From an uncultured Prevotella sp. (lineage in GTDB: Bacteria > Bacteroidota > Bacteroidia > Bacteroidales > Bacteroidaceae): DNA of 64,000 nucleotides. The DNA lies in NCBI GenBank assembly GCA_902464615.1, contig CABQKA010000005.1, positions 85,475 through 149,474 of the forward strand, given 5' to 3'. Positions 17,296 to 27,100 of this stretch are shown in pieces; positions within the stretch are counted from its first letter, which is position 1, and each line of letters starts with the position of its first letter. The translations under genes and the position numbers were made by a program. The notes below the pieces were generated by a model. The model was not told where the DNA came from. It ran no database searches and was given only the letters and a program-made list of their open reading frames with translations.

Positions 17296-17349
17296 CCTGT
17301 ATGGGTAAGACGGCTTCGCTGCCTGACCGGCAAAGCGAGCAAGACGGTT

Positions 17350-17925
17350 TCAATAGGAATTGCTATCCTGTATCTCAAATCCGTCGGGATCGAAATCTTC
17401 GCTGTCGAAGTTTTCATCGCCATAGAAATCCTCAGCATCCAGTCCGTCAAGGCTTTCGTTGACCTTACCTCCGCCCGCACCTGCAGTCTGTGCAGGGATA
17501 TCAACGTCCATTTCCTTAATTTGTACAGGCGGGATGCCTTTTTCGCGGGTTATCGCGGGATGCTCAAGATGCTCGCCGGGAATCAACTCTTTTACTTCGA
17601 GATAGAACACGCGTTCGGAAAAGGGGTCGAATATATATTCCAGCTTTTGCCCCTCGTCTTCGATAAAATCGGAGAGTACTGCATCGGACATGCAGTAGAG
17701 GTCTTCATCCGACTGTCCGGCATCGGCCATGTCCTCACGCGTAATCTGCTGCCCCCGCACCCATTCGTCGTCGCAAACATAGAAAGACGTCATCTGATCA
17801 TCCGGATAATGGCACGCCTGCAATATAATGCTGTTCAAATCGAGAAAAGTGGCGTCACTGTCTATTTTGATTTCACGGAGAAAGCCCTCGGCTTCGTCTG
17901 AAATGAATTTTATCTTGTACAACAT
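17350..17925 (-). CDS. pRiA4b ORF-3-like protein
   Basis: This 191-residue acidic cytoplasmic protein has no signal peptide or membrane segment. Its N-terminal 125 residues (MLYKIKFISDEAEGFLREI, then SDATFLDLNSIILQACHY and FYVCDDEWVRGQQI) resemble the plasmid pRiA4b ORF-3 / IS1096 TnpR-like family, a beta-rich fold of unknown function. The remaining 60 residues are a highly acidic, low-complexity tail rich in D, E, G and F. It begins 9 bases after lpxA and is conserved in this position in related genomes as far as I recall, so a housekeeping role is likelier than a mobile-element one. I cannot name a function. Confidence 0.7.
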   Translation of the reverse strand: MLYKIKFISDEAEGFLREIKIDSDATFLDLNSIILQACHYPDDQMTSFYVCDDEWVRGQQITREDMADAGQSDEDLYCMSDAVLSDFIEDEGQKLEYIFDPFSERVFYLEVKELIPGEHLEHPAITREKGIPPVQIKEMDVDIPAQTAGAGGGKVNESLDGLDAEDFYGDENFDSEDFDPDGFEIQDSNSY

Positions 17926-17934
17926 GGGATACGA

Positions 17935-18711
17935 CTATTTGATAATTCCGCGTTTGGAACTGTGTACGAATTCCAGAATATACTCAATTTCCTTACTCAT
18001 AGGAATTTCTTCGCGAATCTGAGCGAAACATTCTTCACGCAATTTGCCCCGCTGGTAAAGGATTCGGTAAGTATTGTGAATGTTATTGATAAGTTCAGGA
18101 GAAAAGCCTCTCCGCCGCAGTCCTACGAGATTAAGTCCGCAATACGCCACAGGTTCGCGCGCGGCCATAATGAACGGGGGGACATCCTGCCCCGTACGCG
18201 TACCTCCGCCAATCATCACGTAGCTGCCGATACGGCAAAACTGGTGAATCAGCACACCGCCGCTAATAACGGCAAAGTCGTCTACGACTACCTCTCCGGC
18301 TATTTTGGCAGAATTCCCGATGATGCAGCCATTGCCTATGCAAACGTCATGGGCGACGTGCATGCCTTCCATTAACAAATTGTTACTGCCGACTATGGTA
18401 CATCCCTTGGCCGCCGTCCCCCGGTTGATGGTCACGTTCTCCCGTATCGTATTGTTGTCTCCAATTTCGGCGGTCGTCTCTTCGCCGTGAAATTTCAAAT
18501 CCTGTGGAATGGCACTGATAACGGCACCGGGAAAGAATACGTTTCCTTTTCCTATACGCGCACCGGAAAGGACGGTCACGCTGTTCATCAGGACATTGTT
18601 GGCGCCTATCTCTACATTCTTGTCTATATAACAGAAAGGCCCGATTTCGCATCCTTCACCGATGATGGCTTCAGGATGAACAAAGGCCATTGGGCTGATA
18701 TTACTATTCAT
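17935..18711 (-). CDS. lpxA: UDP-N-acetylglucosamine O-acyltransferase
   Basis: This 258-residue cytoplasmic trimeric acyltransferase starts lipid A synthesis by moving an R-3-hydroxyacyl chain from acyl carrier protein to UDP-GlcNAc. The N-terminal two thirds is a left-handed parallel beta-helix of hexapeptide repeats (for example IGEGCEIGPFCYID, IGKGNVFFPGAVI). The catalytic His lies in LLMEGMHVAHDVCIGNG (about residue 123), and the C-terminal helical domain (NNIHNTYRILYQRG) is typical of LpxA. It begins 8 bases after the lpxC-fabZ stop. Acyl-chain length cannot be inferred. Confidence 0.97.
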   Translation of the reverse strand: MNSNISPMAFVHPEAIIGEGCEIGPFCYIDKNVEIGANNVLMNSVTVLSGARIGKGNVFFPGAVISAIPQDLKFHGEETTAEIGDNNTIRENVTINRGTAAKGCTIVGSNNLLMEGMHVAHDVCIGNGCIIGNSAKIAGEVVVDDFAVISGGVLIHQFCRIGSYVMIGGGTRTGQDVPPFIMAAREPVAYCGLNLVGLRRRGFSPELINNIHNTYRILYQRGKLREECFAQIREEIPMSKEIEYILEFVHSSKRGIIK

Positions 18712-18719
18712 AAGTTTGG

Positions 18720-20117
18720 CTATTTGTTTTTAACTATCTGCGCTGTGAACGTTGCTTCAAAAGCCACTTTCTCACCGACAAAGGCGAATCCGTGCATCGA
18801 CGAGATGCCGTGGCGGATGGGAGCCAGGAGTTCGACTTTGAATATCAGCGTATCGCCGGGGACCACCTTCCGGCGGAATTTCACATCGTCTATACGGAGA
18901 AAGTACGTGCTCCAACGCTCCGGCTCATCCACCGAATTTAATACGAGCAAACCGCCGGCCTGGGCCATCGCTTCTATCTGCAACACGCCGGGCATGACCG
19001 GCTCTTGGGGGAAATGGCCTTGGAAGAACTCTTCGTTGGCTGTCACGTTTTTCACGGCGACTATATAATTGGAACCGGTCTCCACGACTTTGTCCACGAG
19101 CTGCATCGGGTAACGGTGGGGCAAAAGTTCCCGTATCCGGTTTACGTCCATCAGCGGCGCTTCGTTCGGATCGTATATAGGTGCCTGTATCTCGTGCTGG
19201 CGGATTTCCCGGCGCATCTGCCGTGCGAACTTGTTATTAATGGTATGGCCGGGACGCGTGGCAATAATGCGTCCCTTGATAGGCCTGCCTATGAGTGCCA
19301 TGTCACCGATAATGTCGAGCAGTTTATGGCGGGCCGGTTCGTTACGCCAGGTCAGCGGACGGTTGTTCAGATAGCCCAATTTCGCAGCGTCCCTGTGCTC
19401 CACGCCCATGTAGTCCGCCAGCTTGTCCAGGCTTTCCTGCGAGATTTGCCGCTCGTAGATAACGATGGCGTTGTCCAAGTCGCCGCCACGAATAAGCCCG
19501 GCCTTCAGCAGCTGTTCAATCTCGCGGACGAACACGAATGTGCGCGAAGAGGCGATTTCCGTCGCGAAATCCTCCATGTGGTCGAGCGTAGCGAACTGGC
19601 TGCTCAGGAATTCGGAGTCGAAGGAAATCATGGCCGTGATGGAGAACTGCTCGTCCGGCAGTATGATGATAGACGAGCCGGTCTTCTCATCGTAAGTCTC
19701 TATTTTCTTTTTAATGACATAGAAATCCTTCGGCGCATTCTGCTCTTCGATGCCTACGCGGAGTATGTTTTCCACATAGAGCTTCGCGCTGCCTTCCAAA
19801 ATAGGGAATTCCGGGCCGTTCACTTGTATCAGGCAGTTGTCAATGCCCATCGCATAGAGAGCGGCCATGCCGTGCTCTATGGTGCTGCAACGGGCGTCGC
19901 CCTTCGCCACGACCGTTCCGCGGGAAGTGTCAACGACATTCTCCGCAATGGCTTCGATCACCGGCTGTCCGGGCAAATCTATTCGCTGAATCTTGTAACC
20001 GTGATTCTCTGGGGCCGGATTAAACGTAACGGTCAGGCTTAGCCCGGTATGTAGTCCCTTGCCAAACAGCGAGAAGCTGCCTCCCAAGGTCATCTGTTTG
20101 GACATATTCTTTTCCAT
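18720..20117 (-). CDS. lpxC: Bifunctional LpxC deacetylase / FabZ dehydratase fusion
   Basis: This 465-residue fusion is characteristic of Bacteroidetes. The N-terminal 310 residues are LpxC, the zinc deacetylase that commits the cell to lipid A synthesis; zinc ligands are visible in CSTIEHGMAALYAMG and in ARHKLLDIIGDMALIG. From about residue 318 the protein is FabZ, the 3-hydroxyacyl-ACP dehydratase, with LPHRYPMQLVDKV and the catalytic QGHFPQEPVMPGVLQIEAMA. Fusion places the two enzymes competing for or consuming 3-hydroxyacyl-ACP on one chain. Its ATG follows the lpxD stop TAA directly (TAAATG), so re-initiation is likely; a second ATG four codons in is an alternative start. Confidence 0.97.
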   Translation of the reverse strand: MEKNMSKQMTLGGSFSLFGKGLHTGLSLTVTFNPAPENHGYKIQRIDLPGQPVIEAIAENVVDTSRGTVVAKGDARCSTIEHGMAALYAMGIDNCLIQVNGPEFPILEGSAKLYVENILRVGIEEQNAPKDFYVIKKKIETYDEKTGSSIIILPDEQFSITAMISFDSEFLSSQFATLDHMEDFATEIASSRTFVFVREIEQLLKAGLIRGGDLDNAIVIYERQISQESLDKLADYMGVEHRDAAKLGYLNNRPLTWRNEPARHKLLDIIGDMALIGRPIKGRIIATRPGHTINNKFARQMRREIRQHEIQAPIYDPNEAPLMDVNRIRELLPHRYPMQLVDKVVETGSNYIVAVKNVTANEEFFQGHFPQEPVMPGVLQIEAMAQAGGLLVLNSVDEPERWSTYFLRIDDVKFRRKVVPGDTLIFKVELLAPIRHGISSMHGFAFVGEKVAFEATFTAQIVKNK

Positions 20118-21161
20118 TTATTTGCTTAACTCTTTCCTTATTTCTGCCAATTCTTCCTTCATGCGCTGATAGTCGGCATACATCTCCGGTAAATGCTTGA
20201 ACACGATGCTGGCCCGGGCAAATACTTTGGCGTCGATTGCGGGCGAGCCCTGAACCGTGACATTACCTTTGCGGATGCTGCCGGCAATGCCTGCCTGCGC
20301 ACCGCTGTATGTGCGGTCTCCTATCACGGCATGACCGGCGATGCCCACCTGGCCGCCGAACATGCACCAGCTGCCTATCTTCGTAGACCCCGCCACGCCC
20401 ACTTGTGCCGACATCACGGTGTGCTCGCCTACGTCGCAGTTGTGGGCTACCTGCACCAGATTGTCCAGTTTTACGCCTTTGCGGACGTAAGTGGAACCCA
20501 TCGTAGAGCGGTCCACGCACGTATTGGCTCCGATCTCTACATCGTCCTCTATCGTCACGATGCCTATCTGCTGGATCTTTTCATAACCATGGGGTGAGGG
20601 AGCGAATCCGAACCCGTCCGCACCGACAACGCAACCGCTGTGCAGTATCACGCGATTGCCCACCACACAGTCATGGTATATCGAGACCCCGGGATAAAAC
20701 AGGCAGTCCTCGCCCACTTTGGCACGGGCTTCAATCACCACGTGGGGATATATCTGCGTGCCCTTGCCTACGTGCACTTCGTCGCCGACATAGGCGAACG
20801 GGCCTATATAACAGTCCTCGCCCACTGTGGCAGAGGGCGAGACAAAAGCCAAAGGATGGATACCGTGCCGCTTCCCGTGGTTCTTTTCATAATAATCCAG
20901 CAACCGGGCTACTGCTTCGTAAGCATTATCCACACGTACCAATGTGGCGCGGACTGGTTGCGAAGGCTTAAAATCTCGGTTTACAAGGACTATCGACGAT
21001 TGTGTCTGGTAAATATAAGGTTCATAATGCGGATTGGCCAAGAAGGAGATTGCCCCTTCGACGCCTTCCTCTATCTTCGCGAATGTGTGGACACCCGCAT
21101 CGGGATTGCCCTCGACTTCGCCATGTAACAGGTCCGCAATTTGTCTTGCAGTAAACTTCAT
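20118..21161 (-). CDS. lpxD: UDP-3-O-acylglucosamine N-acyltransferase
   Basis: This 347-residue enzyme adds the second R-3-hydroxyacyl chain in lipid A synthesis. The N-terminal uridine-binding domain (MKFTARQIADLLHGEVEG, then GAISFLANPHY) is followed by a hexapeptide-repeat beta-helix from about residue 100. The catalytic His is in LDNLVQVAHNCDVGEHTV (about residue 245), and the C-terminus ends in a short helical extension. It is the first gene of the run lpxD, lpxC-fabZ, lpxA, pRiA4b-like, miaA, pbp. The upstream HD-domain gene often seen in relatives is absent. Confidence 0.96.
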   Translation of the reverse strand: MKFTARQIADLLHGEVEGNPDAGVHTFAKIEEGVEGAISFLANPHYEPYIYQTQSSIVLVNRDFKPSQPVRATLVRVDNAYEAVARLLDYYEKNHGKRHGIHPLAFVSPSATVGEDCYIGPFAYVGDEVHVGKGTQIYPHVVIEARAKVGEDCLFYPGVSIYHDCVVGNRVILHSGCVVGADGFGFAPSPHGYEKIQQIGIVTIEDDVEIGANTCVDRSTMGSTYVRKGVKLDNLVQVAHNCDVGEHTVMSAQVGVAGSTKIGSWCMFGGQVGIAGHAVIGDRTYSGAQAGIAGSIRKGNVTVQGSPAIDAKVFARASIVFKHLPEMYADYQRMKEELAEIRKELSK

Positions 21162-21186
21162 TATTTTGTTTTACTTGTTTATTGGG

Positions 21187-21194
21187 CAAATATC
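21187..21194 (-). promoter_or_regulatory. Probable -7 box for the lpxD operon
   Basis: On the minus strand this reads GATATTTG, one mismatch from TAnnTTTG, about 26 bases before the lpxD ATG. It is the best match in the upstream 100 bases but is weaker than the other boxes in the window. Confidence 0.35.
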
Positions 21195-21845
21195 GCAAAA
21201 ATAAACCGAATGACCACATTGCGGCCCGTAAAAATATCCTTTCCGGGCACTTTCTCTCTCTACTCCTGCCCAAATAGGGTGCGAAGCGGTCAATAAGTCG
21301 CGAAATTGATAAAACGGGATAGCATTGCGGCTTTGTCGCCATGCTGTCCGCAAGGCTGACGAGCCTTGTGATATAGAACGGCTGCGCACCGCTTTGGCTT
21401 GCGCTTTAAGTCATGGCCGGGCTTGCCCCGACGCTACCACACCTTAGCTTTCCCGCTTTGATTGAACTGCCGCTCTGACATGCGACAGCACAGATTCGGA
21501 CCGGCAACTTCTCCATGCGACCGTGGCAATTACAAATTCATACAGGAATAGGCGCAGAAATTTCTGGGATTATCGCCGTTTTCATTGGGATTATCCCTCT
21601 GAAGGCCGGACGCCGGGATGCCGGCCGGGCATGCAACGTCAGAAATTCGGGAAACGCATTTGCGGAACTGGCCCGACCGTCGGCCGCACCTCCGGCTTCT
21701 CCCTCCGCGCCAAGGCAAATTTCCAGTAAGGCCACGCCGGCGGCACAAAATCGACCTCCTTCCTGGCTTTCCACACAACAGTGAGAACGGCATGCCGCAA
21801 AACGCGCGCCGGGACGGAAATGCGCAAAACGCACAAGGAACTCTT
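21195..21845. other. Intergenic gap without a supportable gene
   Basis: About 650 bases separate the lpxD promoter region from the end of the SusD/FAS1 operon. I see a small perfect hairpin (CAAGGCT at 21351-21357 with AGCCTTG at 21362-21368) and a 9-base direct repeat GGGATTATC (about 21578 and 21590-21600). Overlapping open frames on both strands have compositional bias without recognisable domains or promoter boxes. I call no gene. Confidence 0.5.
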
Positions 21846-21883
21846 TATCAAAAAGGAGGAATCCCTTTTGGGGGATTCCTCCT
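21846..21883 (-). terminator. Intrinsic terminator of the FAS1-SusCD operon
   Basis: AGGAGGAATCCC (21854-21865) pairs perfectly with GGGATTCCTCCT (21872-21883), and on the minus strand the stem runs into TTTTTGAT. It lies 32 bases beyond the stop of the last SusD gene and marks the end of the 20-kb unit. Confidence 0.88.
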
Positions 21884-21914
21884 ACATTAGCAATAAGCTC
21901 TATGCTTATCCTTT

Positions 21915-24083
21915 TTACTCGTAAACGGGATTCTTCAGATACCAGTTGTCTATGTTCAGCAAGCGCGTATAGAGTGTGCTGTTGTAGACGTTTGGTTGCT
22001 CGTATGGTTTCAGGTTCTGCGCACGGCGGGCAATGGTCCATGCAAACCACTGCGTACCGTAATCGCCGGACAACTGGCCATAAATGTCGTTGTTCTTATG
22101 GCGTGCCATACGCATAAGGTCATAATAGCGGAAACCTTCGAATGCCGTCTCGAGTGCCATTTCGTCGGCGATCAGTGTCTCTACCGCATTAATCTGGAGT
22201 CCCAGGTCTTCAGGCACTTTGGGAGCGTCAGGATCTTCTATAGGCCAGCCTTCATGGTCGTCACCCGTTCCGGTCTCGCCGTCGCCCGTATCGGTGTCGC
22301 CGTCAGCCAAAAGCCGGGCGGCATAGGCCTGCACGGTGGAAAGATTGCCGGCACGCTGTGCCTCGTCGAGCATGCGTTGCGCTACAAGGACATCGTAATC
22401 ATAGAGCGTATCATAGTCGGACGTTTCGCCGCAACCACCTTCGTGGATACCCATATTGATCCAATATGTCTGGGAGAAATCCAGGAATTCGGGATGCTCG
22501 GCCGCACGGCGCAACTCGTCCACGTCAATATAATTGCAGCCATCGGCCACGGGAAGCGTATAGGGCACAATCTTACCCGTCTGCGTTTCCTCGTTCCATA
22601 CGATGGAGTCGGTGCGGACCGTCGGCATCTCTTCGGAATTGAGACCGTTGCGCAAGATAGCAAAGGCATGGCGCGGATAACCGGCGCGGTTGATCGCTTC
22701 TGCAAAACGGAGCATCACCTGACGCAAACGGTAAACCGGAATCACATAGCTGAACGAGAAACTGTTCTCGGACAGCGTAAAGCTGCTGGAACGGACACTG
22801 GGGTTGACGTGTTTGGTGATGAAATAGAGACGTCCCAAATCCGTTTCAACCTCATTGGTAGAACCGCTGATGCGGCCGTCGCCCACATTCTCCAGATACC
22901 TCAAACCGGTGATCTGGTTCTGGTCACCATATTCCGGCCATATCTGCAATTGAGCGTTGCTCAGATTCATGTATTTCTGCGACGGGCCCAGCTGACGGTT
23001 GCGGTAGTTTGCCGTAACGGTAATACGTCCCGTGGTGGTTGCCGTCTCGTTGCCTTCATCATCCGTACCGCCCGTTGTGGAACTGGTAGAGGAGGGATCG
23101 AAACCATATATCTGCTGAATGCGGGTCAGCACCTGTCCGAAACTGGAATTGGCAGCCGACGGTACCAGCGTGATGTTCTCCGAATTAGCGGACGCCATAC
23201 CGATGAAAAAAGCCCAGTTCGAAGCGCTGGTACTATAATTCTCCTGACCACCGGACATGCCTTCACGGCTAAGTGAGCGCATGTTGTCGGGGATACCCAT
23301 GCCGATACGTTCACAATAGTCGTGGATGTACGTGTAGTAATAGGTAGCCGCGCGCTGATAATCGGCCAACGACGCACCTCGCAGCAAATAGAGGTCGCCC
23401 AGTACCAGGTCGCCGGGGAAAGTCATCATGCGCTGCGGGATGTTCATGCTACCGTTATTCATATTGCCGTAATCCGGGAGACCGTATGTGCGTTCGTACG
23501 CATAGGCCTGCTGCAGGTCTTCACCCAACAGGTCTAACAAGTTGTCGGGCGTGGCCCAAGCCTCAGGATTGGTCTCCCATCCTGTATTGGCATTGTCCAC
23601 CGGCTGCGTAATGAAGGGAACACGGCCATAATTCTGCACAAGCTGCATGTACGTCCATGCGCGGACCATTTGCACCTGCGCGAATTCACGGCGCATGTAA
23701 TAATTGTTATTCTTCAAGGCCATCGTATCTGCCTTGGCCAGATAGAAGTTACACTGGTTGATGACCTTGTAGTAGGCCGAACGGTTGAGCAGACCGTTTT
23801 CACCATCATCCACTTGCACGAAATTGGAAATATCGGCAACTGAATCGCTGACATACATTGTGGTATCGGCCAAATCGCCACGCAAATCGCCAAGCAGCAC
23901 ATTGTTCTCTATCATGTCCTGCACATTGCCCAAAATGCCTAAGTAGAAGTTTACCGTATCCTTGCCGGAAAAATCCTCGACATAACGCTCCAGGTCAGGC
24001 GTCAGCATGTCCTCACAAGAGGTGGTCGATAAGCCCAAGCCCATAAGGCCGATAAACAGACTTACTATCGATTTATTTTTCAT
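21915..24083 (-). CDS. SusD/RagB-family outer-membrane lipoprotein, long form (SusD2)
   Basis: This 722-residue lipoprotein is the extracellular lid of a SusC-type transporter. Signal peptide from ATG 24083 ends LGLSTTSC, giving a lipidated Cys; an earlier in-frame ATG would place extra residues before a good signal peptide and was rejected. SusD-like features are FARVQMVRAWTYMQLVQNYG, the TPR-type helix pair (about residues 115-135), and the C-terminal AFEGFRYYDLMRMARH motif. At 722 residues it is longer than typical SusD proteins (about 500-620). Extra length includes two Thr/Gly/Asp/Glu-rich loops (SSTTGGTDDEGNETATTTG and DGDTDTGDGETGTGDD), likely surface-exposed. It pairs with SusC2 directly upstream (89-base gap with a hairpin). 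Ligand unknown. Confidence 0.88.
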   Translation of the reverse strand: MKNKSIVSLFIGLMGLGLSTTSCEDMLTPDLERYVEDFSGKDTVNFYLGILGNVQDMIENNVLLGDLRGDLADTTMYVSDSVADISNFVQVDDGENGLLNRSAYYKVINQCNFYLAKADTMALKNNNYYMRREFAQVQMVRAWTYMQLVQNYGRVPFITQPVDNANTGWETNPEAWATPDNLLDLLGEDLQQAYAYERTYGLPDYGNMNNGSMNIPQRMMTFPGDLVLGDLYLLRGASLADYQRAATYYYTYIHDYCERIGMGIPDNMRSLSREGMSGGQENYSTSASNWAFFIGMASANSENITLVPSAANSSFGQVLTRIQQIYGFDPSSTSSTTGGTDDEGNETATTTGRITVTANYRNRQLGPSQKYMNLSNAQLQIWPEYGDQNQITGLRYLENVGDGRISGSTNEVETDLGRLYFITKHVNPSVRSSSFTLSENSFSFSYVIPVYRLRQVMLRFAEAINRAGYPRHAFAILRNGLNSEEMPTVRTDSIVWNEETQTGKIVPYTLPVADGCNYIDVDELRRAAEHPEFLDFSQTYWINMGIHEGGCGETSDYDTLYDYDVLVAQRMLDEAQRAGNLSTVQAYAARLLADGDTDTGDGETGTGDDHEGWPIEDPDAPKVPEDLGLQINAVETLIADEMALETAFEGFRYYDLMRMARHKNNDIYGQLSGDYGTQWFAWTIARRAQNLKPYEQPNVYNSTLYTRLLNIDNWYLKNPVYE

Positions 24084-24114
24084 TGTCGTATATTTTACCT
24101 TTGGAAGATATGGA

Positions 24115-24155
24115 ACGGGAAAGCCGGTCGTCGGCAGGCCGGACCTGCTTCCCGT
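24115..24155. repeat. Hairpin between SusC2 and SusD2
   Basis: ACGGGAA (24115-24121) pairs with TTCCCGT (24149-24155), and inner CCGG/CCGG bases lengthen the stem. It lies in the only gap longer than 25 bases inside the operon, with no T-run, and could modulate SusC2:SusD2 stoichiometry. Confidence 0.45.
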
Positions 24156-24172
24156 CCACAAATTCGCTGTTG

Positions 24173-27100
24173 TTACAAATTAATCGTCACGCCAAGATTG
24201 AAGTTACGGTTCTGCGGAAGCATACCGGAATCAATTCCTTGATAAAGTACACCGTTACCGCTGGAAAATTCCGGATCCTGTCCTAAATATTTTGTAACGG
24301 TAAATACGTTGTTAGCCTCGCCCCAAACTGAAAGACCTTGCAGCCAGCTGAGAGTCAAAGGAATCTTATACGTAAGGCGTACCTTCTTGAGTTTCAAATA
24401 TGAGCCGTCTTCTATCCAACGGTCAGAGAAACGTTCATTGTTCACCCACTCGTCGTTATCAGAAGCCATTGCACGAGGAATGTCCGTAATCTGACCGTTA
24501 TAGCGCCAGCGGTTCACGACAGCGGTAGTCTGGTTGTAGATATTGTTCACGCCTTCCAACTGCGAGCGCTGGTAGTTGAACACATCGTTACCCAACGAAT
24601 ACTTAAAGTTAATGTCGAGGGTAAGATTCTTCCACGTCAGACTGGTATAGAAGTTACCGAAGATATCCGGATTAGGATCACCTATCTGGACCATATCGGC
24701 CTCGGAAATCCAGCCATCGCCGTTTTGATCGATGAAGTGGACATCGCCGGCCTTGAAGTTGCGATACGGATCCTGCGACAGCCCTGTCGGATAGCGCAGG
24801 TAGCCGTACTTGCCGGCAGTTGAAGCCTCGGCGTCGGAAGCAAAGACGCCCGCCGTCTGGTAACCATAGAATACTCCTACCGGTTTTCCGATTGCGGTCA
24901 GGATATTATTTGAGCCATAAACGGAACTCGTATAACCGTGAATACGCGTACGCGTATCAGCGATTTCTCTACCATTGGCATCCAACTGATAAATATCAAT
25001 GTAATTCAAGTCGGACTCTGGCAAATCGGTCATTTCGTTCTTATAGTGACCGATGGTGAAGCCGCCCTGCCATTTCCAATCGCGCGTATTGAGGAACACA
25101 GCATGTGCATTGAACTCTATGCCGGTATTCTTCAAAGCACCGTCATTTGTCCACATGAATGCAAGACCGGTAATATCGCTGACGGCCTGGCGGGTCAACA
25201 GGTTGCTCGTCTTAGACCAATAATAGTCCAAACCTAAAGCGAGGCGGTTATCGAAGAGGCTGGTCTGCAGACCGACGTTGAAACGGCGGTTTGTTTCCCA
25301 CTGAATCGTCGGGTTCTGGATATTGGCCAAGAAGAGTCCTGTCGCGTTGTCCAAGAATTTGCCGTTCTCGAAATAGGTACGCACAGCGTAATAGTCTACG
25401 TTGTCGTTTCCGCTCTCCTCATAGCCGGCAGACAGCTTCAAATAGTTGATGAAAGGAACATCAAACCAGGACTCTGAGGACATGAGCCATGCAGCCTGCA
25501 CAGAGGGGAAGAGCCCCCACTTAACACCGAACAACTTGATACCCTCGGCGGTTTCTGTACCGAAACGTGAAGAAGCCTCCATCGTTACTCCGGCATTGAA
25601 GAAATACTTGTTCAAGTAGTTATAATCGGCATTCACATAATATGCCAGGTTCATCCACTTGTCGGCAGTTCCGCCATAATCCTTATACTGAAGGCTCATG
25701 GAGATGTTAGGCATCTTATCGTTGTCGTTGTTGTAGCCTGTGATATAGCTATCACCATAAGAATAGGATGCCAGACGGAAACCGCCTACCAAGTTAATAT
25801 AATGACCGGCATATTGGCGGCGCCAATCTACGCGGAAATCATTGAACAAAGTAGTTTCTTTGTTGAACTGCGTACGCACGACGCTGCGAACTTCGCCCAA
25901 ACCTTCCACCGGCAGAGAAGGCGTACCGTCGTTCGGCAGGTAGTACTTCTCATTATTGCGGTTCAGTATATAGCTGAATCGGTTGGAGACGGAGAGGTAA
26001 CGGTTGATTTGGTACTTGGGCTGGACGTTGATGGCAAACTGCGTCTGCTCCTGGAAGTTCTTATTGTCACCCTGTCCGTTGGAGAGGACCCAGAAAGGAT
26101 TGACGAGACCGGCGTAGCCAAAGTTCTCAGCAAAACGGAAGGGGTTGTTGGCGTCCGAATAATTCTTACCGGAATAAACCCTGTCCGTATGCCCTAATTG
26201 AAGACCGTTATCATAGATTACGTAATGCGAATAGGGGCTGATGAACGGCGCTTGAATCAGGCCCAATACATTTGGCGAAGAAATATTTCGCTGGGAATAG
26301 TCCTCTGCCCAACCATTATCGCGCAGATTGTAAGCGTTACGGGCATAAGAGATGTCCATCGTCGTAGTGAGGTCCTTGAACAGGACGATATCCGTATTGA
26401 AACGTATATTCAGACGATTGAAATCGTTCTGCTTTGCCGTTGCGTCTGCCTGCGAATAGCCGAGCGAAAGGTTGTACATGGCTATATCGTCACCACCTTC
26501 CACGCTGACCTTGTAATTCTGCGTAAATGCGTCCTTATAGAGGTCCTTCTGCCAATCCGTATTGTTATGATAAACCGGATAGAAGAAATAGTTTGGATCC
26601 TCGTTCATGAAGGGCGGCACGGTCGTGTTGGTCTTGAAGTAATCCTGTGCGGCCTGAGTCGTGCCTAAGAAATCGGTCACATAATTGCGGTACTGAGAAG
26701 CATTCATCACCTTCAACGCTTCAGGCGACTGCTCAAAACCACCATAGGCGCGGATATTAATGCGGGTAACCATGCTCTTGCCGCGCTTGGTGTCAATAAG
26801 GATGACACCGTTACCGCCACGCGCACCGTAGAGAGCCGTCCCGTTACGCAACACACGTACACTTTCAATATCCTCCGTATCAATAATATTGAAGATATTG
26901 GTAAAGAAGCCATCGTGCAACGAGGAACGGTCGTACTGCATATCCCATATTACTCCGTCGACGACAATCAGCGGTTGTGCATTGACATTCAATGAATTCA
27001 GACCATTAATGAACATCGCTGCACCCTGAGCAGGGAGGCCACCGCGATTGATGGTACGTACAGAGGCGTTCAGCTGATTCTCAATATCGTTTTCGATGGT

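Noticed and set aside
21538..22050. 170-codon minus-strand open frame overlapping the end of SusD2
   Set aside because: It crosses the strong operon terminator and overlaps SusD2 in another frame; the translation has no recognisable feature.
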